NCBI RefSeq assembly: GCF_003501885.1
Contig: NZ_QWFA01000036.1
Coordinates: 1 to 64,000 of the forward strand
Length of the DNA: 64,000 bases
Direction of reading: 5' to 3'
DNA from: Streptomyces globisporus
Lineage (GTDB): Bacteria > Actinomycetota > Actinomycetes > Streptomycetales > Streptomycetaceae
Part shown: positions 53,416 to 62,634 of the stretch, piece by piece
How the letters are laid out: every line of letters starts with the position of its first letter
Position numbering within the stretch: position 1 is the stretch's first letter
The notes under the pieces: generated by a model
The model's input: the letters and a program-made list of their open reading frames with translations, nothing else
Database searches by the model: none
Told to the model about the DNA's origin: nothing
Program-made: the position numbers and the translations under genes

Positions 53416-53871
53416 ATGGCGGAGAACAGCCCGCTGAAGGCCCACAACCTCCGGCCTGCCCCGGGCGCCAAGACCGCCAAGACCCGTGTGGGTCGTGGTG
53501 AGGCGTCCAAGGGTAAGACCGCAGGCCGTGGTACCAAGGGTACGAAGGCCCGTTACCAGGTTCCGGAGCGCTTCGAGGGTGGCCAGATGCCCCTCCACAT
53601 GCGTCTCCCGAAGCTCAAGGGCTTCAAGAACCCGTTCCGCACGGAGTACCAGGTCGTGAACCTGGACAAGCTCGCGACGCTCTACCCCGAGGGTGGAGAG
53701 GTCACGGTGGCCGACCTGGTCGCCAAGGGTGCCGTGCGCAACAACCACCTCGTCAAGGTCCTCGGACAGGGCGAGATCTCCGTGGCGCTGCAGGTTTCGG
53801 TTGACGCCGTCTCCGGCTCCGCCAAGGAGAAGATCACCGCCGCCGGCGGTACGGTCACCGAGCTCGTCTGA
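53416..53871 (+). CDS. rplO: 50S ribosomal protein L15
   Basis: L15 helps assemble the 50S subunit. The 151-aa product has the flexible Gly/Lys-rich N-terminus [35 protein letters not shown] and the core [39 protein letters not shown]. Last gene before the strong terminator at 53889, so the spc operon ends here rather than running into secY. Confidence 0.97.
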   Translation: MAENSPLKAHNLRPAPGAKTAKTRVGRGEASKGKTAGRGTKGTKARYQVPERFEGGQMPLHMRLPKLKGFKNPFRTEYQVVNLDKLATLYPEGGEVTVADLVAKGAVRNNHLVKVLGQGEISVALQVSVDAVSGSAKEKITAAGGTVTELV

Positions 53872-53888
53872 GCCGCGGGACAGAACTG

Positions 53889-53933
53889 AGCCTGGCCGGC
53901 TGCCTCCTCGGAGGTGGCCGGCCAGGCTTTTTT
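53889..53933 (+). terminator. intrinsic terminator after rplO
   Basis: 12-bp outer stem (53889-53900 with 53917-53928), TG/TG internal mismatch, 5-bp inner stem, then six T residues (53928-53933). Strong classical terminator that separates secY from the spc operon. Confidence 0.9.
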
Positions 53934-53964
53934 CGTGCCCGAGACCATTTCGGTGCGATATACG

Positions 53965-53990
53965 GGAACCGTAAAGGCTCGGGAAAGGTT
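53965..53990 (+). promoter_or_regulatory. candidate SigR-like promoter upstream of secY
   Basis: GGAAC (53965-53969), exactly 18 nt, then GTT (53988-53990), matching the SigR-type spacing. The remaining 53991-54263 gap shows no gene; TACGAT at 54173-54178 is a possible HrdB -10 closer to secY. The SigR match could be chance. Confidence 0.35.
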
Positions 53991-54263
53991 GAACGGGTGT
54001 CCACCGCACCGGCGGTGGGGGAGCGGAGGGGCGTTCACGTCCCAAATGGTGTGGCTTGGCCGGTCTTTCGCGGCGCGGGCCGGGAGGCGGGCCGTGCAGC
54101 GGTGTGCGGTGCGTGTTTCCTGCTCAGTCCCGGGCCGGGTAGGGTAGCGCCGTTCATCTTTTGTGGCCTCCTTACGATGTAGGGCTGCCTTGTATCCGAT
54201 CCCATCCAGTCCCATCCAGACCCGTCGCCTCTGACGCATAGCGCGGGGGTCGCAGGAGGCACC

Positions 54264-55577
54264 GTGTTCACCGCGTTCGCCCGAGCGTTCAAGACGCCCG
54301 ACCTGCGCAAGAAGCTGCTCTTCACGCTCGGCATCATCGTGATCTACCGGCTCGGGGCGCACATCCCGGCCCCCGGCGTCGACTACACGAAGGTGCAGCA
54401 GTGCATCGACCAGGCCGACTCGGGTGGTCTCCTCGGTCTGATGCAGATGTTCAGCGGTGGCGCCCTGCTGCAGATCACCATCTTCGCGCTCGGCATCATG
54501 CCGTACATCACGGCCAGCATCATTCTGCAGCTGCTGACCGTCGTGATCCCGCGCCTGGAAGCCCTGAAGAAGGAGGGGCAGTCCGGCACGGCGAAGATCA
54601 CGCAGTACACGCGTTATCTGACGGTCGCGCTGGCCGTCCTCCAGGGCACCGGCCTCGTCGCCACCGCCCGCAGCGGCGCGCTCTTCCAGAACTGCACCGT
54701 GGGCGACCAGATCGTCGCGGACAAGTCGGTCTTCACCACGATCATCATGGTCATCACGATGACCGCGGGCACGGCCGCCGTCATGTGGCTCGGTGAGCTG
54801 ATCACCGACCGGGGCATCGGCAACGGCATGTCGATCCTCATGTTCATCTCGATCGCCGCCACGTTCCCCGGCGCCCTGTGGGCCATCAAGGAGAGCGGCA
54901 AGCTGGCCGACGGCTGGATCGAGTTCGGCACCGTCATCCTCATCGGCTTCGTGATGGTCGGCCTCGTCGTCTTCGTCGAGCAGGCCCAGCGCCGCATCCC
55001 GGTGCAGTACGCGAAGCGCATGATCGGACGCCGTTCCTACGGCGGTACGTCCACGTACATCCCGCTGAAGGTGAACCAGGCGGGTGTGATTCCCGTCATC
55101 TTCGCCTCGTCGCTGCTCTACATCCCGGCGTTGATCGTCCAGTTCTCCGGCTCCAACGCGGGCTGGGCGACCTGGATCACGGACAACTTCGTGGAGCAGA
55201 ACGAGCCGTACTACATGGTGGCGTACTTCCTGCTGATCGTCTTCTTCGCGTTCTTCTATGTGGCCATCTCGTTCAACCCCGACGAGGTCGCCGACAACAT
55301 GAAGAAGTATGGTGGCTTCATCCCGGGTATCCGCGCAGGTCGTCCTACTGCCGAATACCTGAGCTACGTGCTCAACCGGATCACTTGGCCAGGCTCGCTG
55401 TACCTGGCCCTGATCGCTCTTGTGCCGACGATGGCGTTGGCGGGCTTCGGCGGTGCGAACGCGAACTTCCCGTTCGGCGGGACGAGCATCCTCATCATCG
55501 TGGGTGTGGGTCTGGAAACCGTGAAGCAGATCGAGAGTCAGCTCCAGCAGCGCAATTACGAAGGGTTCCTCCGCTGA
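54264..55577 (+). CDS. secY: preprotein translocase subunit SecY
   Basis: SecY is the protein-conducting channel of the Sec system. The 437-aa protein has ten hydrophobic helices, starting FTAFARAFKTPDLRKKLLFTLGIIVIYRLGAHIPAPGV. The pore and signature regions include GALLQITIFALGIMPYITASIILQLL and the cytoplasmic loop RRIPVQYAKRMIGRRSYGGTSTYIPLKVNQAGVIPVIFASSLL. GTG with AGGAGG (54255-54260). The stop overlaps the adk ATG. Confidence 0.98.
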   Translation: MFTAFARAFKTPDLRKKLLFTLGIIVIYRLGAHIPAPGVDYTKVQQCIDQADSGGLLGLMQMFSGGALLQITIFALGIMPYITASIILQLLTVVIPRLEALKKEGQSGTAKITQYTRYLTVALAVLQGTGLVATARSGALFQNCTVGDQIVADKSVFTTIIMVITMTAGTAAVMWLGELITDRGIGNGMSILMFISIAATFPGALWAIKESGKLADGWIEFGTVILIGFVMVGLVVFVEQAQRRIPVQYAKRMIGRRSYGGTSTYIPLKVNQAGVIPVIFASSLLYIPALIVQFSGSNAGWATWITDNFVEQNEPYYMVAYFLLIVFFAFFYVAISFNPDEVADNMKKYGGFIPGIRAGRPTAEYLSYVLNRITWPGSLYLALIALVPTMALAGFGGANANFPFGGTSILIIVGVGLETVKQIESQLQQRNYEGFLR

Positions 55578-56236
55578 TGCGCATCGTCCTCGTCGGGCCT
55601 CCGGGTGCCGGCAAGGGAACGCAGGCTGCGTACCTTGCCCAAAACCTGTCGATTCCGCACATCTCCACGGGTGACCTCTTCCGCGCCAACATGAGCCAGG
55701 GCACCGACCTTGGCAAGCAGGCCCGCGCCTACATCGACGCGGGTCAGCTGGTGCCGGACGAAGTCACCATCGGGATGGCCAAGGACCGCATGTCCCAGTC
55801 GGACGCCGTGAACGGCTTCCTGCTGGACGGCTTCCCGCGGAACGTGGGCCAGGCCGAAGCCCTTGACGTGATGCTCAAGGACGAGGGCGTGAAGCTCGAC
55901 GCGGTTCTCGACCTCGAGGTTCCCGAGGACGAGGTCGTGAAGCGGATCGCGGGTCGCCGCGTCTGCCGCAAGGACAGTTCGCACGTCTTCCACCTGTCGT
56001 ACAGCCCGCCGAAGACCGAGGGCGTCTGCGACGTCTGCGGCGGCGAGCTGTACCAGCGCCACGACGACAGCGAGGAGACGGTCCGTACCCGGCTGGAGGT
56101 CTACCACACGCAGACCGAGCCGATCATCGACTACTACCGGGCCCAGGACCTGGTGGTGACCATCTCGGCGCTCGGCGAGGTCGCGGACGTGACCGCCCGT
56201 GCCATGGACGCGCTGAAGCCCGCCGACAAGGGCTGA
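55577..56236 (+). CDS. adk: adenylate kinase
   Basis: Interconverts ATP+AMP and 2 ADP. The 219-aa product has P-loop GPPGAGKGTQ, AMP-binding STGDLFRANM, FLLDGFPRNVGQAEAL and a long-form LID. The LID has Cys-x5-His (VCRKDSSHVF) followed after 14 residues by CDVC, a possible Cys-His-Cys-Cys zinc site, unlike the zinc-free E. coli LID. TGATG coupling with secY. Confidence 0.96.
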   Translation: MRIVLVGPPGAGKGTQAAYLAQNLSIPHISTGDLFRANMSQGTDLGKQARAYIDAGQLVPDEVTIGMAKDRMSQSDAVNGFLLDGFPRNVGQAEALDVMLKDEGVKLDAVLDLEVPEDEVVKRIAGRRVCRKDSSHVFHLSYSPPKTEGVCDVCGGELYQRHDDSEETVRTRLEVYHTQTEPIIDYYRAQDLVVTISALGEVADVTARAMDALKPADKG

Positions 56237-56260
56237 GCGTCACCCCGTATCACCCGCTGT

Positions 56261-56305
56261 GCAAGCCGGCCGCGGCGCCTCTGGGCGCCGCGGCCGACTG
56301 CTTGC
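56261..56305 (+). terminator. stem-loop between adk and map
   Basis: Perfect 12-bp stem (56268-56279 with 56284-56295, TCTG loop) enlarged by a flanking GCAAG/CTTGC pair. No U tract. It probably ends or attenuates secY-adk transcription. Confidence 0.7.
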
Positions 56306-56367
56306 CCCCGTATCGTTGAACACGCCGAGCCGTACCCGTCACCGTCGATGCAGAGAGGCGCCGAGCA

Positions 56368-57204
56368 ATGGTGCAGATCAAGACCCCCGAGCAGATCGCG
56401 AAGATGCGCGAGGCGGGCCTGGTGGTCGCTGCCATTCACGCCGCCACCCGTGAGGCGGCCGTCCCCGGGGCCACCACGCACGACCTGGACCAGGTCGCCC
56501 GCAAGGTGATCGCCGACCACGGCGCGAAGTCGAACTTCCTCGGGTACGGCGGGTTCCCCGCGACCATCTGCACCTCGGTCAACGAGGTCGTCGTCCACGG
56601 CATCCCGGACGAGAAGACGGTCCTGAAGGACGGCGACATCATCTCCATCGACGCCGGCGCGATCGTGGACGGCTGGCACGGTGACGCGGCCTACACCGCC
56701 TTCGTGGGTACCGGTCACGCTCCGGAGCTGGTCGAGCTCTCCCGGGTGACCGAGGAGTCGATGTGGGCCGGGATCGCCGCGATGAAGGTGAACAACCGGC
56801 TCGTCGACATCTCCCGGGCCATCGAGACCTACATCCGCCGCCAGCCCCGCCCGGCGACCGGGAAGTACGGGATCATCGAGGACTTCGGCGGCCACGGCAT
56901 CGGCACCGAGATGCACATGGACCCGCATCTGCTGAACTACGTCTCCCGCAAGCGCGGCAAGGGCATCAAGCTGGTCCCCGGCGTCTGCCTGGCGATCGAG
57001 CCCATGGTCTCGCTCGGCACGGCGCGGACGGAGACCCTCGCCGACGACTGGACGGTCATCACGACGGACGGCACCTGGTCCTCGCACTGGGAGCACTCCA
57101 TCGCGCTGACCGAACAGGGCCCGCTGGTCCTGACCGCCCCGGACTGCGGCAAGGCGAGGCTCGCGCAGTACGGGATCGAGGCGGCGCCCGACCCCCTGGG
57201 CTGA
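56368..57204 (+). CDS. map: methionine aminopeptidase, type I
   Basis: Removes the N-terminal Met from new proteins. The 278-aa enzyme has the five dimetal ligands in order: Asp in ISIDAGAIVDGWHGD (two Asp), His in GGHGIGTEMHMD, Glu in CLAIEPMV and Glu in HWEHSIALTE. There is no N-terminal zinc/SH3 extension, so it is a class a/b-type short form. ATG with AGAGGCGCCGAGC upstream. Confidence 0.95.
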   Translation: MVQIKTPEQIAKMREAGLVVAAIHAATREAAVPGATTHDLDQVARKVIADHGAKSNFLGYGGFPATICTSVNEVVVHGIPDEKTVLKDGDIISIDAGAIVDGWHGDAAYTAFVGTGHAPELVELSRVTEESMWAGIAAMKVNNRLVDISRAIETYIRRQPRPATGKYGIIEDFGGHGIGTEMHMDPHLLNYVSRKRGKGIKLVPGVCLAIEPMVSLGTARTETLADDWTVITTDGTWSSHWEHSIALTEQGPLVLTAPDCGKARLAQYGIEAAPDPLG

Positions 57205-57257
57205 CGCAACCCTTCCGGCAGGTCTAAGGATCACCGGGAGTGGGCAAACTTGACGGA

Positions 57258-57287
57258 TTCGTCTTTTGGGGTCCGCTGACGTAGACT
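57258..57287 (+). promoter_or_regulatory. candidate infA promoter
   Basis: TAGACT (57282-57287) followed by GACT, with a weak TTCGTC 18 nt upstream (57258-57263). The -10 and downstream bases resemble the rpoB and rpsJ candidates. A better -35 (TTGACG at 57250) is 26 nt away, too far. Confidence 0.4.
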
Positions 57288-57386
57288 GACTCGTCGGCTC
57301 TGGTGCATCCGTGTGTCCACATGCAATCGCATGGCGGGTACCGGATGGCGGGAGCCGATCAAGGTAGCCGATTCGAAAGGCGAAGC

Positions 57387-57608
57387 GTGGCCAAGAAGCA
57401 AGGTGCCATCGAGATTGAGGGCACCGTGATCGAGTCCCTCCCGAACGCAATGTTCAAGGTGGAGCTCCAGAACGGTCACAAGGTCCTGGCGCACATCAGC
57501 GGCAAGATGCGGATGCACTACATCCGTATCCTCCCCGATGACCGGGTTGTGGTGGAGCTCTCTCCGTACGACCTGACGCGTGGCCGGATCGTCTACCGCT
57601 ACAAGTAG
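57387..57608 (+). CDS. infA: translation initiation factor IF-1
   Basis: IF-1 blocks the A site and helps IF-2/IF-3 in initiation. The 73-aa OB-fold protein is [72 protein letters not shown] after the start. GTG chosen at this conserved N-terminus; AAAGGCGAAG lies just upstream. First gene of the alpha operon. Confidence 0.97.
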   Translation: MAKKQGAIEIEGTVIESLPNAMFKVELQNGHKVLAHISGKMRMHYIRILPDDRVVVELSPYDLTRGRIVYRYK

Positions 57609-57667
57609 ATCTTGCCCCCACCCCGTTTCGGCGGGTGATGGCACTGACCCGGAGAACCTGACATCCC

Positions 57668-57781
57668 ATGAAGGTCAAGCCGAGCGTCAAGAAGATCTGC
57701 GACAAGTGCAAGGTGATCCGCCGTCACGGTCGGGTCATGGTCATCTGCGACAACCTGCGCCACAAGCAGCGCCAGGGCTGA
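57668..57781 (+). CDS. rpmJ: 50S ribosomal protein L36, zinc form
   Basis: L36 is the smallest large-subunit protein. The 37-aa product, [37 protein letters not shown], has zinc ligands Cys11, Cys14, Cys27 and His32. It is the C+ form; a zinc-free paralogue is likely elsewhere. ATG 59 nt after infA. The next gene begins 194 nt later. Confidence 0.96.
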   Translation: MKVKPSVKKICDKCKVIRRHGRVMVICDNLRHKQRQG

Positions 57782-57975
57782 CGCACGACCGCCTGCATCT
57801 CGCAGTTCTTCGCGCGACGCACGTAATACGTACATACGCAGTACCCGTCCAAGCCACGGCTGACGACACCTCCGGCGGGGGCCGGGGACCCGGACGTACC
57901 ACTGCTCCTCGTGAGCGGTCGGCGGTCGGGAGTGGAACTGCGGAAGACCCCCGATCTAACAACTGGAGCCATTGA

Positions 57976-58356
57976 ATGGCACGCGTTTCAGGTGTTGACA
58001 TCCCGCGCGAAAAGCGCGTGGAGGTTGCCCTCACCTACGTCTTCGGTATCGGGCGCACCCGGTCCAAGGAGATCCTCGCCGCCACCGGCGTGAACCCGAA
58101 CACCCGCGTTCGCGACCTGGCCGAGGAAGACCTCGTCAAGATCCGCGAGCACGTGGACGCCAACCTCCGCACCGAGGGTGACCTCCGCCGCGAGGTCCAG
58201 GCGAACATCCGCCGCAAGGTCGAGATCGGCTGCTACCAGGGCATCCGCCACCGTCGTGGCCTGCCCGTCCACGGTCAGCGCACCAGCACGAACGCGCGTA
58301 CCCGCAAGGGCCCGCGTCGCGCCATCGCCGGTAAGAAGAAGCCGGGCAAGAAGTAG
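57976..58356 (+). CDS. rpsM: 30S ribosomal protein S13
   Basis: S13 contacts P-site tRNA and the 50S subunit. The 126-aa protein has [41 protein letters not shown] and ends with [35 protein letters not shown]. Confidence 0.98.
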   Translation: MARVSGVDIPREKRVEVALTYVFGIGRTRSKEILAATGVNPNTRVRDLAEEDLVKIREHVDANLRTEGDLRREVQANIRRKVEIGCYQGIRHRRGLPVHGQRTSTNARTRKGPRRAIAGKKKPGKK

Positions 58357-58461
58357 TCCTCAGCGGACGCACTGCGGACCTCCGGTTCTCCCGGGACCCG
58401 CAGCAACCAGCGGTCTTCGCTGTAGGACCGATCACCTCCCCTCTCCATCTGGAGTCAAGAC

Positions 58462-58866
58462 ATGCCCCCCAAGGGTCGTCAGGGCGCAGCCAAGAAGGTG
58501 CGTCGCAAGGAAAAGAAGAACGTCGCTCACGGCCACGCGCACATCAAGAGCACGTTCAACAACACCATCGTCTCGATCACGGACCCCTCGGGCAACGTGA
58601 TCTCCTGGGCCTCCGCCGGCCACGTCGGCTTCAAGGGCTCGCGCAAGTCCACCCCCTTCGCCGCGCAGATGGCCGCCGAGTCGGCCGCCCGCCGCGCGCA
58701 GGAGCACGGCATGCGCAAGGTCGACGTCTTCGTCAAGGGTCCCGGCTCCGGCCGTGAGACCGCGATCCGCTCGCTCCAGGCCACCGGCCTGGAGGTCGGT
58801 TCGATCCAGGACGTCACCCCGACGCCGCACAACGGCTGCCGTCCGCCGAAGCGTCGTCGCGTCTGA
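58462..58866 (+). CDS. rpsK: 30S ribosomal protein S11
   Basis: S11 lies on the 30S platform near the E-site codon. The 134-aa product has [85 protein letters not shown] and the terminal [18 protein letters not shown]. rpsD, often next in the alpha operon, is absent here. Confidence 0.98.
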   Translation: MPPKGRQGAAKKVRRKEKKNVAHGHAHIKSTFNNTIVSITDPSGNVISWASAGHVGFKGSRKSTPFAAQMAAESAARRAQEHGMRKVDVFVKGPGSGRETAIRSLQATGLEVGSIQDVTPTPHNGCRPPKRRRV

Positions 58867-58909
58867 CCCGCTACGGCCGGTGACGGCCGTGCGTCAGTAG
58901 CGCCGGGTC

Positions 58910-58943
58910 CGGGCGGTACACCTCTTACGGGGCGTACCGCCCG
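58910..58943 (+). other. stem-loop upstream of rpoA
   Basis: 10-bp stem (58910-58919 with 58934-58943) in the 137-nt rpsK-rpoA gap. No U tract; it may affect relative expression of rpoA. Confidence 0.5.
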
Positions 58944-59003
58944 TACCCTTGTTACATCTGTCGGGCATCAAATAGTGGGTGCCCACGACTGAAGGATCAC
59001 CGC

Positions 59004-60026
59004 ATGCTTATCGCTCAGCGTCCGTCGCTGACCGAAGAGGTCGTCGACGAGTTCCGCTCCCGGTTCGTGATCGAGCCGCTGGAGCCGGGCTTCGGCTACA
59101 CCCTCGGCAACTCCCTCCGCCGCACGCTCCTCTCCTCGATCCCCGGTGCCGCTGTCACCAGCATCCGGATCGACGGTGTCCTGCACGAGTTCACCACCGT
59201 GCCGGGTGTCAAGGAGGACGTCACCGACCTCATCCTCAACATCAAGCAGCTGGTCGTCTCCTCGGAGCACGACGAGCCGGTCGTGATGTACCTGCGCAAG
59301 CAGGGCCCGGGTCTGGTCACCGCCGCCGACATCGCGCCCCCGGCCGGTGTCGAGGTGCACAACCCCGACCTCGTTCTCGCCACGCTCAACGGCAAGGGCA
59401 AGCTGGAGATGGAGCTGACCGTCGAGCGCGGTCGCGGCTACGTCTCCGCCGTCCAGAACAAGCAGGTCGGCCAGGAGATCGGCCGTATCCCGGTCGACTC
59501 CATCTACTCGCCGGTGCTCAAGGTCACGTACAAGGTCGAGGCGACCCGTGTCGAGCAGCGCACCGACTTCGACAAGCTGATCGTCGACGTCGAGACCAAG
59601 CAGGCCATGCGTCCCCGTGACGCCATGGCGTCGGCCGGTAAGACCCTGGTCGAGCTGTTCGGTCTGGCGCGCGAGCTCAACATCGACGCCGAGGGCATCG
59701 ACATGGGCCCGTCCCCGACGGACGCCGCTCTCGCCGCCGATCTGGCTCTGCCGATCGAGGAGCTGGAGCTCACGGTCCGTTCGTACAACTGCCTCAAGCG
59801 CGAGGGCATCCACTCCGTGGGTGAGCTCGTGGCCCGTTCCGAGGCGGACCTGCTCGACATCCGCAACTTCGGTGCGAAGTCGATCGACGAGGTCAAGGCG
59901 AAGCTGGCCGGTATGGGCCTCGCGCTGAAGGACTCGCCTCCCGGCTTCGACCCGACCGCCGCGGCGGACGCCTTCGGCGCCGACGACGACGCGGATGCGG
60001 GTTTCGTGGAGACCGAGCAGTACTGA
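59004..60026 (+). CDS. rpoA: RNA polymerase alpha subunit
   Basis: Alpha subunit, 340 aa. The N-terminal domain holds the assembly motif [54 protein letters not shown] linker and the alpha-CTD follow ([53 protein letters not shown]), whose arginine (RNFG) contacts UP elements. An acidic Asp/Ala tail closes the protein. ATG start. Confidence 0.98.
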   Translation: MLIAQRPSLTEEVVDEFRSRFVIEPLEPGFGYTLGNSLRRTLLSSIPGAAVTSIRIDGVLHEFTTVPGVKEDVTDLILNIKQLVVSSEHDEPVVMYLRKQGPGLVTAADIAPPAGVEVHNPDLVLATLNGKGKLEMELTVERGRGYVSAVQNKQVGQEIGRIPVDSIYSPVLKVTYKVEATRVEQRTDFDKLIVDVETKQAMRPRDAMASAGKTLVELFGLARELNIDAEGIDMGPSPTDAALAADLALPIEELELTVRSYNCLKREGIHSVGELVARSEADLLDIRNFGAKSIDEVKAKLAGMGLALKDSPPGFDPTAAADAFGADDDADAGFVETEQY

Positions 60027-60085
60027 GTCGCCTCCCGGCCGGGGTGCCCTGATGTGAGGGTGCCCCGGGCCGGGGCTGAGGCTTT

Positions 60086-60156
60086 GGCCTCAATCGCCGG
60101 ACGGGCTTGAATCTGGCCTGTGTCCGGCGCGAACGTCGGGCGGGCTTGAATGTGGC
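60086..60156. repeat. REP-like repeat in the rpoA-rplQ gap
   Basis: CTCAATCGCCGGACGGGCTT-type sequence at 60089-60107 resembles a short intergenic repeat that is common in Streptomyces genomes, by recollection. Its 3' part recurs: CGGGCTTGAATCTGGC (60102-60117) and CGGGCTTGAATGTGGC (60141-60156), 15/16 identical. Confidence 0.5.
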
Positions 60157-60246
60157 TCACGTCCGAAGACTTCCGTGAGGCGACCGCCTCGCGGGAACTG
60201 ACACCGGTACCTGATACGGCCGGTGCAGCACACAAGGAGAATCACC

Positions 60247-60750
60247 ATGCCGCGTCCCGCCAAGGGTGCCCGTCTGGGCGGCAGCGCCGCGCACGAGCGT
60301 CTGCTCCTCGCCAACCTGGCGAAGTCGCTGTTCGAGCACGGCCGCATCACGACGACCGAGGCCAAGGCTCGCCGCCTGCGCCCCGTCGCCGAGCGCCTCG
60401 TCACCAAGGCGAAGAAGGGCGACATCCACAACCGTCGCCTGGTGCTCCAGACGATCACGGACAAGAGCGTCGTCCACACGCTCTTCACCGAGATCGCTCC
60501 CCGGTACGAGAACCGCCCCGGTGGTTACACCCGTATCACCAAGATCGGCAACCGTCGTGGCGACAACGCCCCGATGGCGGTCATCGAGCTGGTCGAGGCG
60601 CTGACCGTGGCCCAGCAGGCCACCGGTGAGGCCGAGGCCGCCACGAAGCGTGCGGTCAAGGAAGACGCCCTCAAGAAGGACGAGGCCCCCGCGGCCGAGT
60701 CCGTCGAGGACGCCAAGCCGGCCGACGACGCTGAGTCCAAGGACGCCTGA
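60247..60750 (+). CDS. rplQ: 50S ribosomal protein L17
   Basis: L17 surrounds the tunnel exit. The 167-aa product has the L17 core [57 protein letters not shown] and [29 protein letters not shown] roughly 45-residue Ala/Glu/Asp-rich tail usual in actinobacteria follows. ATG with AGGAG at 60235-60239. Confidence 0.97.
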   Translation: MPRPAKGARLGGSAAHERLLLANLAKSLFEHGRITTTEAKARRLRPVAERLVTKAKKGDIHNRRLVLQTITDKSVVHTLFTEIAPRYENRPGGYTRITKIGNRRGDNAPMAVIELVEALTVAQQATGEAEAATKRAVKEDALKKDEAPAAESVEDAKPADDAESKDA

Positions 60751-60769
60751 GCGTTCTAGCGACCACGGG

Positions 60770-60809
60770 ACGGGCCCGCATCACCCTTCGGGGCGGTGCG
60801 GGCCCGTTT
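60770..60809 (+). terminator. terminator after rplQ
   Basis: Perfect 11-bp GC stem (60770-60780 with 60797-60807) enclosing a CCC-TTCG-GGG inner hairpin, ending TTT. It lies 20 nt after rplQ and 31 nt before truA. Confidence 0.82.
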
Positions 60810-60839
60810 CGCTGACCAGGGTGTGGAGAGGGAGACGCG

Positions 60840-61694
60840 GTGAGTGACGAGGCCGAGCCCGGTTTCGTACGGGTACGACTGGACCTGTCCTACGACGGCA
60901 AGGACTTCTCCGGCTGGGCGAAGCAGACCAGCCGGCGCACGGTGCAGGGCGAGATCGAGGACGCGCTGCGGACCGTGACCCGCTCGTCGGTGACGTACGA
61001 CCTGACGGTGGCGGGCCGCACGGACGCCGGGGTGCACGCGCGTGGCCAGGTGGCCCACGTGGATCTGCCGGAGTCGGTCTGGGCGGAGCACGAGGAGAAG
61101 CTGCTGAGGCGGCTGGCGGGCCGACTGCCGCTGGACGTACGGATCTGGCGCGCGGCCCCCGCCCCGGCAGGGTTCAACGCCCGCTTCTCCGCGCTGTGGC
61201 GGCGGTACGCCTACCGCGTCGGCGACCGGCCCGGTGGGGTCGATCCGCTGACGCGCGGTCATGTGCTGTGGCACGACCGGCCGTTGGACCTGGACGCGAT
61301 GAACGAGGCGGCCGCGCTGATGGTCGGCGAACACGACTTCGCCGCGTACTGCAAGAAGCGCGAGGGTGCGACGACCATCCGTACGCTCCAGAAGCTGAGC
61401 TGGGTACGGGACCCGGAGTCCGGGGTCCTCACCGCGACCGTGCAGGCGGACGCGTTCTGCCACAACATGGTGCGGGCGCTGATCGGGGCGGCGCTGTTCG
61501 TCGGCGACGGGCGGCGGCCCGCCTCCTGGCCCGCCGAGGTGCTGGCGGCGAAGGTGCGCGACCCCGGGGTGCACGTGGTGCGCCCGCACGGGCTGACGCT
61601 GGAGGAAGTGGCGTACCCGGCGGACGACTTGCTGGCGGCGCGGGCCGAAGAGGCCCGGAACGTAAGGACGTTGCCGGGGGCGGGCTGCTGCTGA
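60840..61694 (+). CDS. truA: tRNA pseudouridine(38-40) synthase
   Basis: TruA makes pseudouridine at tRNA positions 38-40. The catalytic Asp62 is in [30 protein letters not shown] near the start and [21 protein letters not shown] are further family blocks. Length 284 aa fits. GTG with GAGAGGGAG (60826-60834). The nearby terminator may limit read-through from rplQ. Confidence 0.95.
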   Translation: MSDEAEPGFVRVRLDLSYDGKDFSGWAKQTSRRTVQGEIEDALRTVTRSSVTYDLTVAGRTDAGVHARGQVAHVDLPESVWAEHEEKLLRRLAGRLPLDVRIWRAAPAPAGFNARFSALWRRYAYRVGDRPGGVDPLTRGHVLWHDRPLDLDAMNEAAALMVGEHDFAAYCKKREGATTIRTLQKLSWVRDPESGVLTATVQADAFCHNMVRALIGAALFVGDGRRPASWPAEVLAAKVRDPGVHVVRPHGLTLEEVAYPADDLLAARAEEARNVRTLPGAGCC

Positions 61695-61715
61695 TCCCCG
61701 ACCCCCGGGCCCCGG

Positions 61716-62567
61716 TCAGCCGTTGGGGTCGGCGGCGGCCTGGGAGGCCTGGATCTGGCCTCGGCGGTGGATCTGACGGAAGGTGAAGTTCGTCAGGTCC
61801 TTGTTGACCGCGTAGACGTTCTCGTCGGTGGTGGTGACCCGCTTGCCGTTGAGGAAGCCGCCGATGGTGAAGTAGGCGTAGCGGCCGTAGGAGTTGGACG
61901 TGCGGAGGCAGACCGTGCCGCCCCGGCAGAAGGTGTTGACGCCTCCGCCGCTGAGCGAGGCGAGGCCGCCCGAGGCCTGGTCGACGGCCTTCTTCGCGCG
62001 GGCCTCCGTGTCGAAGACGGCGACGCCGACCGTGACGGCCACCCCGTCCTTGCGGTAGGTGGCCCGGATGAGCTGCTTGCAGCCGTTGTTGGTGAGGACG
62101 GAGCCGAGGGCGCCCTGAGTGCCCGTGGCGCACTTCGCGGAGCTGCTCGTCGCGCCCTTGAGGTGGACGCGGTCGCCCATGGTGAGCTTCTTGCCGGGGA
62201 AGAACCCGTCGACGGTCACCGGCGCCTTGTCCTTGTCGGCGCTGGATATGAAGTCCTTGGGGTCCGGCGGGGGCGGCGGTGCGACCGAGGAGAACGAGGG
62301 CGAGGGCGCGGAGGTGTCCTCGGGGAGGTCGGCGGGGGCGGGCAGTTGGCCGGCGTTCTTGTCGCCCTTGCCGGCGTCGCCGCCGTTCGATGTGACCACG
62401 GCGGTGGTCACGATCGCGCCGATCGCGACGGTGGCCAGCGCCCCGCCGCCGATCATCAGCAGTCTCCTGCGGCGGGCCCGCGCCGCGGACTGATCCGCCA
62501 GCGCCGCCCAGTCCGGTGTCCCGTCGCCCCCGGGCCCCCAGGAGGCCCCCCCTTGCCCAAAGCTCAT
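61716..62567 (-). CDS. membrane-anchored secreted-domain protein of unknown function
   Basis: A 283-aa protein with a short cytoplasmic start (WxxxADQSAARARRRR), one transmembrane helix at about residues 36-58, a Pro/Ser-rich linker (to about residue 102), and an extracellular domain. That domain has four cysteines (KCATG, GCKQ, FCRGG, VCLRT), which could form two disulfides. No catalytic motif recognised. Similar actinobacterial membrane proteins are uncharacterised. It diverges from the ABC-F gene with 67 nt between starts. Confidence 0.82.
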   Translation of the reverse strand: MSFGQGGASWGPGGDGTPDWAALADQSAARARRRRLLMIGGGALATVAIGAIVTTAVVTSNGGDAGKGDKNAGQLPAPADLPEDTSAPSPSFSSVAPPPPPDPKDFISSADKDKAPVTVDGFFPGKKLTMGDRVHLKGATSSSAKCATGTQGALGSVLTNNGCKQLIRATYRKDGVAVTVGVAVFDTEARAKKAVDQASGGLASLSGGGVNTFCRGGTVCLRTSNSYGRYAYFTIGGFLNGKRVTTTDENVYAVNKDLTNFTFRQIHRRGQIQASQAAADPNG

Positions 62568-62634
62568 GCGCGCAGTTTAGGGGGTGCGGTAAACCGGTTG
62601 GGCCTGGAGTTCGCGGACCGTGACAATGCTCGGT

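Noticed and set aside
58867-59003. A hidden rpsD between rpsK and rpoA
   Set aside because: The gap is only 137 nt and no S4-like sequence is present in any frame.
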